From Betaproteobacteria bacterium (GTDB taxonomy: Bacteria; Pseudomonadota; Gammaproteobacteria; Burkholderiales; Burkholderiaceae_D), in the NCBI GenBank assembly GCA_016868055.1, contig VGHX01000005.1:1-61124 (forward strand): a DNA stretch of 61,124 bases. The letters run 5' to 3'. The notes beneath the pieces are model-generated. The model was not told the origin of the DNA. It saw only the letters and a list, made by a program, of their open reading frames with translations, and made no database searches. Shown here in pieces: positions 57,658-61,124 of this stretch; the first letter of the stretch is position 1; the number at the start of each line of letters is the position of its first letter. A program made the translations under genes and the position numbers.

Positions 57658-58359
57658 TTAGACCCCCAGCAGTTCGTTGAGCTCGTCCGTCTTCGTGCTG
57701 AGCTCGTTGGCGTTGAACTGCGCCACGACATGCCCGTGCTCTATGACGTAAAAACGATCAGCTAACGGCGCCGCAAAACGGAAGTTCTGCTCCACCATGA
57801 CGATGGTGTATCCCTTGGCTTTAAGGGTCGAGATCATGCGCGACAGCGCCTGCACAATGACGGGCGCTAACCCCTCGGATATTTCATCAAGCAGCAATAA
57901 CTTGGCACCGGTGCGAAGAATACGCGCGACCGCCAGCATCTGCTGCTCACCGCCCGACAGTCGCGTGCCCTGACTTAAGCGGCGCTCTTCCAGATTGGGA
58001 AACATCTGGTAAATCTCGTCTACCGACATGCCACCTGCCGTCAGCGTGGGGGGCAACATCAAATTTTCTTCAGCTGAAAGCGAAGAAAAAATCGCACGCT
58101 CTTCGGGGCAGTAGCCGATACCGAAGTGCGCGATGCGATGGGTCGGCAGCGCGATTGTCTCGATGCCGTTAATCTTGATCGATCCACTGCGCCGTCCGGT
58201 CAGCCCCATGATCGCGCGCAGCGTCGTGGTTCTGCCGGCACCATTACGGCCCAGTAGCGTCACTACCTCACCCTGCGCTACCGACAGATTCATGTCGTGC
58301 AGAATATGCGACTCGCCGTACCATGCCTGCAAGCCCTTGATCTCGAGCGCCAGTGTCAT
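57658..58359 (-). CDS. livF: Branched-chain amino-acid ABC transporter ATPase, LivF type (module 2); Walker A Lys replaced by Arg
   Basis: A 233-residue ATPase. Its Walker A reads GRNGAGRTT (about residues 37-45), with Arg (codon AGA) at the position of the usually invariant Lys. The signature LSGGEQQMLAVARIL and Walker B LLLLDEISEGL are intact. It overlaps livG by four bases. A Lys-to-Arg change in Walker A normally weakens ATP hydrolysis; in this LIV subgroup I recall the variant occurring in other betaproteobacteria, so it may be a subfamily trait and not damage. The partner LivG has an intact Walker A. Confidence 0.9.
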   Translation of the reverse strand: MTLALEIKGLQAWYGESHILHDMNLSVAQGEVVTLLGRNGAGRTTTLRAIMGLTGRRSGSIKINGIETIALPTHRIAHFGIGYCPEERAIFSSLSAEENLMLPPTLTAGGMSVDEIYQMFPNLEERRLSQGTRLSGGEQQMLAVARILRTGAKLLLLDEISEGLAPVIVQALSRMISTLKAKGYTIVMVEQNFRFAAPLADRFYVIEHGHVVAQFNANELSTKTDELNELLGV

Positions 58360-59126
58360 CCGTGCGCTCCTTCCAGCGGCGCGGTGCCGCCCATGTAGGC
58401 CTCAAGCACTTGCGGGTTACGCGATACCGTGTCGTAGTCGCCCTCCGCCAGAATCGCGCCACGCTGCAGCACCGAGATACGGTCGCTGATACCCGCCACC
58501 ACGCTCATGTTGTGCTCGACCATCAAGATCGTGCGGCCCTTGGATACCTTCTTGATGAGCTCGGTGACGCGCTTGACGTCCTCATGCCCCATGCCCTGGG
58601 TGGGTTCATCAAGCAGCATCAACTCCGGATCCATCGCCAAGGTGGTCGCAATCTCCAGCGCGCGCTTGCGGCCGTAGGGTAAGTCGACGGTTTGTTGGTC
58701 AGCGAATTCTCGTAAGCCCACTTGGTCAAGCAGCCCCAGCGCCTGATCATTCAACTGCGCCAATGTGCGCTCGCTTTTCCAAAAATGAAACGAATTGCCG
58801 AGCTTGCGCTGCAAGCCGACCCGCACATTCTCCAGCACGGACAGGTGCGGAAACACCGCCGAAATCTGAAATGAGCGGATGATGCCCATGCGCGCAATCT
58901 GTGCCGGGCGCAGCTGGGTAATGTCAGTGCCATTGAACAGAATCTGCCCGGCGCTCGGGTCGATAAACTTGGTCAGCAGATTAAAGCAGGTGGTCTTGCC
59001 GGCGCCGTTGGGGCCGATCAGCGCGTGGATATGGCCGCGCTGCACGCGCAGGTCGACCTGGCTTACCGCGACAAAGCCCTTGAACTCGCGGGTCAGGCCG
59101 CGGGTTTCGAGAATAATGTCTGACAT
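58356..59126 (-). CDS. livG: Branched-chain amino-acid ABC transporter ATPase, LivG type (module 2)
   Basis: A 256-residue ATPase, first gene of module 2. Walker A GPNGAGKTT, signature region LPYGRKRALEIATTLAM and Walker B LMLLDEPTQGMG are intact; the C-terminus GAILAEGDYDTVSRNPQVLEAYMG is LivG-like. Its stop overlaps livF (ATGA). The DUF2721 gene diverges 234 bp upstream. Confidence 0.92.
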   Translation of the reverse strand: MSDIILETRGLTREFKGFVAVSQVDLRVQRGHIHALIGPNGAGKTTCFNLLTKFIDPSAGQILFNGTDITQLRPAQIARMGIIRSFQISAVFPHLSVLENVRVGLQRKLGNSFHFWKSERTLAQLNDQALGLLDQVGLREFADQQTVDLPYGRKRALEIATTLAMDPELMLLDEPTQGMGHEDVKRVTELIKKVSKGRTILMVEHNMSVVAGISDRISVLQRGAILAEGDYDTVSRNPQVLEAYMGGTAPLEGAHG

Positions 59127-59360
59127 GTTGAATTGGGGACGGGTTGGGCTCTGGCAACAGCCGCAAACTTATTCGATTTTCAAGAAAAAACAAACTGGAT
59201 TCTCGTCGGCCGTCCGGATTTGCGCCGCAACATGCTGGTTTTAGGCGCCGGCAGTCAGGCCGCACCCGGCAGGGCCGCGGCGCCAAAGTCAGATAAGTCG
59301 TGCGAATAACGGCTGCATTGTGTATTCTGACGCTGAAAGATCCAAAACATAGCCACCCTC

Positions 59361-59819
59361 ATGCAATCCCTGTTCGGCGACATCAGCAACATCATCAGCC
59401 TTTCCATTACCCCGGCGTTCCTGATGCTGGGCGTTTTGCTGCAGATGCGTGTGCTTAATAACCGTCTCGAGCGTATCGGCGACCGTCAAGAGGCGATTGA
59501 GCAGCGGCTCTCTGGTGGTGGCGTCAGCGCGCTGCTGCAGCATGAATTGGTGGTGCTGTACCAACGCGCCGAAGTGATTCACCGCGCGGTCAGCTTCTCC
59601 TCGATCAGTATGGCGACAGTGTGCGCGGTCGTGGTCGCACTGTTTGCTGATGATGTATTCAACCTACGCCTTGATTCGCTGATCGCTTTCCTTTTCGTCG
59701 CGACCATGCTGATGCTGGTCTGCAGCTTCAGCTTGTTGTTGCATGAGATTTTCATCGCTAGCCACTCCATGCCAAGCACGGCGTTGCTACCTACCCGACA
59801 GCGCGACCTGCACCATTAA
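59361..59819 (+). CDS. DUF2721 family membrane protein
   Basis: A 152-residue protein. The N-terminal ISNIISLSITPAFLMLGVLLQMRVLNNRLERIGDRQ is the DUF2721 hallmark and forms the first membrane helix with an amphipathic follow-on; two more membrane segments lie at about 75-95 (SSISMATVCAVVVALFADDV) and 105-130. Function unknown. Its stop codon shares the four bases TTAA with the stop of the convergent methyltransferase gene. Confidence 0.8.
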   Translation: MQSLFGDISNIISLSITPAFLMLGVLLQMRVLNNRLERIGDRQEAIEQRLSGGGVSALLQHELVVLYQRAEVIHRAVSFSSISMATVCAVVVALFADDVFNLRLDSLIAFLFVATMLMLVCSFSLLLHEIFIASHSMPSTALLPTRQRDLHH

Positions 59820-60664
59820 TGTGCCTTGCTACCGGTTTGCTCGGGCACCCAAAAGCGCTGCTGCAAGTCCTCCAGCCCGGTTTCCGTGATCACCTGCTTC
59901 AGTCGCTGTGCCGCGCGACGACCCGGCAATTGCTTTTGGGTTGCAATGATCAACTCGTTTTTCATCGAGTGCTCCCAACCCACTAGTTCGGTGACGTTAA
60001 GTTGGTAGCCATGCGCCTCGAGCTGCAAACAGCGCAGCACATTGGTTAGGTGGCTACCGAATTCACGCGTGTGAATAGGATGACGCCAGATTTCGCTCAG
60101 CGCATCGCGCGCCAGCGCGCGGCCTTTTACCCTTCTTAGCTGAGCCGCCACCTCCGCCTGACAACACGGCACCAGTACGATAAAGCGCGCACGCTTGTGC
60201 AGCGCAAAGCTGATCGCGTCGTCAGTCGCAGTGTCACAGGCATGCAGCGCCGTAACCAGCTCTACCTGCTCAGGTAAGTCGTTGGATGCAATCGCATCCG
60301 CCACAGAGAGCTGGTGAAAGCGCATGCGCTGAAACCTGAGCTGTTCAGCAAGTTGACGCGCACGATCGACTAATTCCTCACGCAGCTCAATGCCATGGAT
60401 CATCGCGCCGTTATCGCGTTGCTTGAAAAACAGATCGTACAAAATGAAGCCAAGATAAGACTTTCCAGCGCCATGATCCACCAGCGAAAAAGGGCGCTGC
60501 AGTTCACTCAGCTGCAGTAGCAGCGGCTCAATGAACTGATACAAGTGATAGACCTGCTTCAGTTTACGACGGCTGTCCTGATTCATTTTGCCGTCTCGGG
60601 TCAGGATATGCAGCGCCTTCAGCAGTTCAACAGATTGGTCAGCGCGGATCTCAGGTTCACCCAT
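59816..60664 (-). CDS. Class I SAM-dependent methyltransferase
   Basis: A 282-residue protein with a Rossmann-fold methyltransferase domain. SLVDHGAGKSYLGFILYDLFF (about 61-81) is the SAM-binding region; HGIELREELVDRARQLAEQL gives the acidic ribose-binding end; VTALHACDTATDDAI and IVLVPCCQAEVA (about 167-178) are the features of the Methyltransf_32 group, which includes RNA/protein methyltransferase-like proteins of unknown substrate. It lies 97 bp downstream of the phaC remnant on the same strand. Confidence 0.78.
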   Translation of the reverse strand: MGEPEIRADQSVELLKALHILTRDGKMNQDSRRKLKQVYHLYQFIEPLLLQLSELQRPFSLVDHGAGKSYLGFILYDLFFKQRDNGAMIHGIELREELVDRARQLAEQLRFQRMRFHQLSVADAIASNDLPEQVELVTALHACDTATDDAISFALHKRARFIVLVPCCQAEVAAQLRRVKGRALARDALSEIWRHPIHTREFGSHLTNVLRCLQLEAHGYQLNVTELVGWEHSMKNELIIATQKQLPGRRAAQRLKQVITETGLEDLQQRFWVPEQTGSKAH

Positions 60665-60761
60665 GGTGCACCATAGTCAAGCAAATAACGCGCGATAGTA
60701 ACCCAGTCCCACCGCAAACGACGATGCCGTTTAGCTGCTTCGCACGACACGATCGCAACCG

Positions 60762-61124
60762 CTACCGCATCAAGACATACTCGCCCGGCGCAAACGGTAG
60801 CTCCCTATCATCGCAGCGCACCGGTACTGCAGCGCGCTGCGCTTGCCCTTGTTCAAGCCAATCCGCCCATGTGGGCCACCATGAACCCGGTTGTGGCGGC
60901 GTTATACGCAACCAGCGATCGGGGTCGATGTAATTATCACTTCGTGGCAGCAAGTTCACCCGAAAAAATCAGCCCGGGTGACCGGGCTCGCTGCAGATAC
61001 CTGCGTTATGACCGCCCGAGGTCAGCAGGAAGGTCATGTCAGCATCGACCGCCAGATTAAATTTGTACACCGAGCGCCAAGGCGCGACATGGTCGGTCCC
61101 CGTCGCCACCACAAAGCTCGGCAC
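60762..61124 (-). pseudogene. phaC: Poly(3-hydroxyalkanoate) synthase, C-terminal end, with an internal TGA stop
   Basis: The minus-strand frame entering from the right edge reads through the C-terminal part of a class I PHA synthase: VVATGTDHVAPWRSVYK (with the catalytic Asp), FLLTSGGHNAGICSEPGHPG (with the catalytic His), then a TGA stop at 60969-60971, then in the same frame FFRVNLLPRSDNYIDPDRW, PGSWWPTWADWLEQG and APGEYVLMR, ending at TAG. TGA replaces what was probably CGA (Arg), a single C-to-T change. The final 70 residues follow the catalytic His and are normally conserved, so the truncated product may be poorly active. The rest of the gene is outside the window. Confidence 0.85.

Noticed and set aside
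60969-60971. TGA read as an amino acid (recoding)
   Set aside because: TGA ends several intact genes here in ATGA overlaps, and no SECIS-like element is apparent.

Overview
The window looks like a chromosomal segment of a betaproteobacterium, probably of the order Burkholderiales. Base composition is in the mid-50s percent GC by eye. Gene order supports this: clpA/clpS with a cold-shock gene and icd; rpsT-murJ-SirB1; exbB-exbD-lpxK-Trm112-kdsB-adk; fkpB-ispH; lspA-coaBC-dut; purN-rsmB. Genus and species cannot be fixed from the sequence alone. Almost everything is core metabolism. There is no prophage, transposase, CRISPR array or rRNA operon. One tRNA gene, tRNA-Arg(CCU), is present.

Layout. 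1-13.9 kb: the 3' part of glnE, two small lipoproteins, gapA and transketolase on the minus strand, then a plus-strand run rsmE, ribF, ileS, lspA, coaBC, dut and a PDZ/M48-like lipoprotein. 13.9-25 kb: clpA/clpS, a cold-shock gene with a long leader, icd, rluE, a DUF192 protein, rpsT, murJ, a SirB1-like protein and uup. 25-37.5 kb: tRNA-Arg, a membrane protein fused to a spermidine-synthase fold, a cupin, an FAH-family hydrolase and maiA, a first branched-chain amino-acid ABC module (livHMGF), fkpB-ispH, radC, rpmB-rpmG and a fatty acid desaturase. 37.6-50.5 kb (all minus strand): a tightly overlapping purN-rsmB-PLD nuclease-mscS chain, a barstar-like gene, a patatin, an HSD10-like dehydrogenase, the proton pump hppA, then exbB-exbD-lpxK-Trm112-kdsB-adk. 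50.7-61.1 kb: xseA, a PuuD-like membrane protein, an ETHE1/Blh-like metallo-hydrolase, a frameshifted SulP transporter, a second branched-chain ABC module, a DUF2721 protein, a methyltransferase and the 3' end of phaC carrying a nonsense codon.

The most unusual signal is not a protein. In three places (gapA, the spermidine-synthase fusion and the FAH hydrolase) the final codons and stop codon of a gene are the first unit of a repeat series that runs on into the downstream spacer. All three lie between convergently transcribed genes. The two tandem arrays are in convergent spacers where no hairpin terminator is visible, whereas most other convergent pairs here have a terminator-like hairpin or share overlapping stops. 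In the FAH case twelve units keep a strict 14-bp phase, with the youngest-looking copies next to the gene. Further short tandem expansions occur upstream of the M48-like gene and in frame inside lpxK.

Other points of interest are an M48-like lipoprotein whose first zinc-binding His is Arg, two liv modules without a binding protein (one with an atypical Walker A), an orphan barstar, a probable leaderless murJ transcript, operator-like palindromes at icd/rluE, the cupin gene and the Blh-like gene, and probable inactivating lesions in sulP and phaC.
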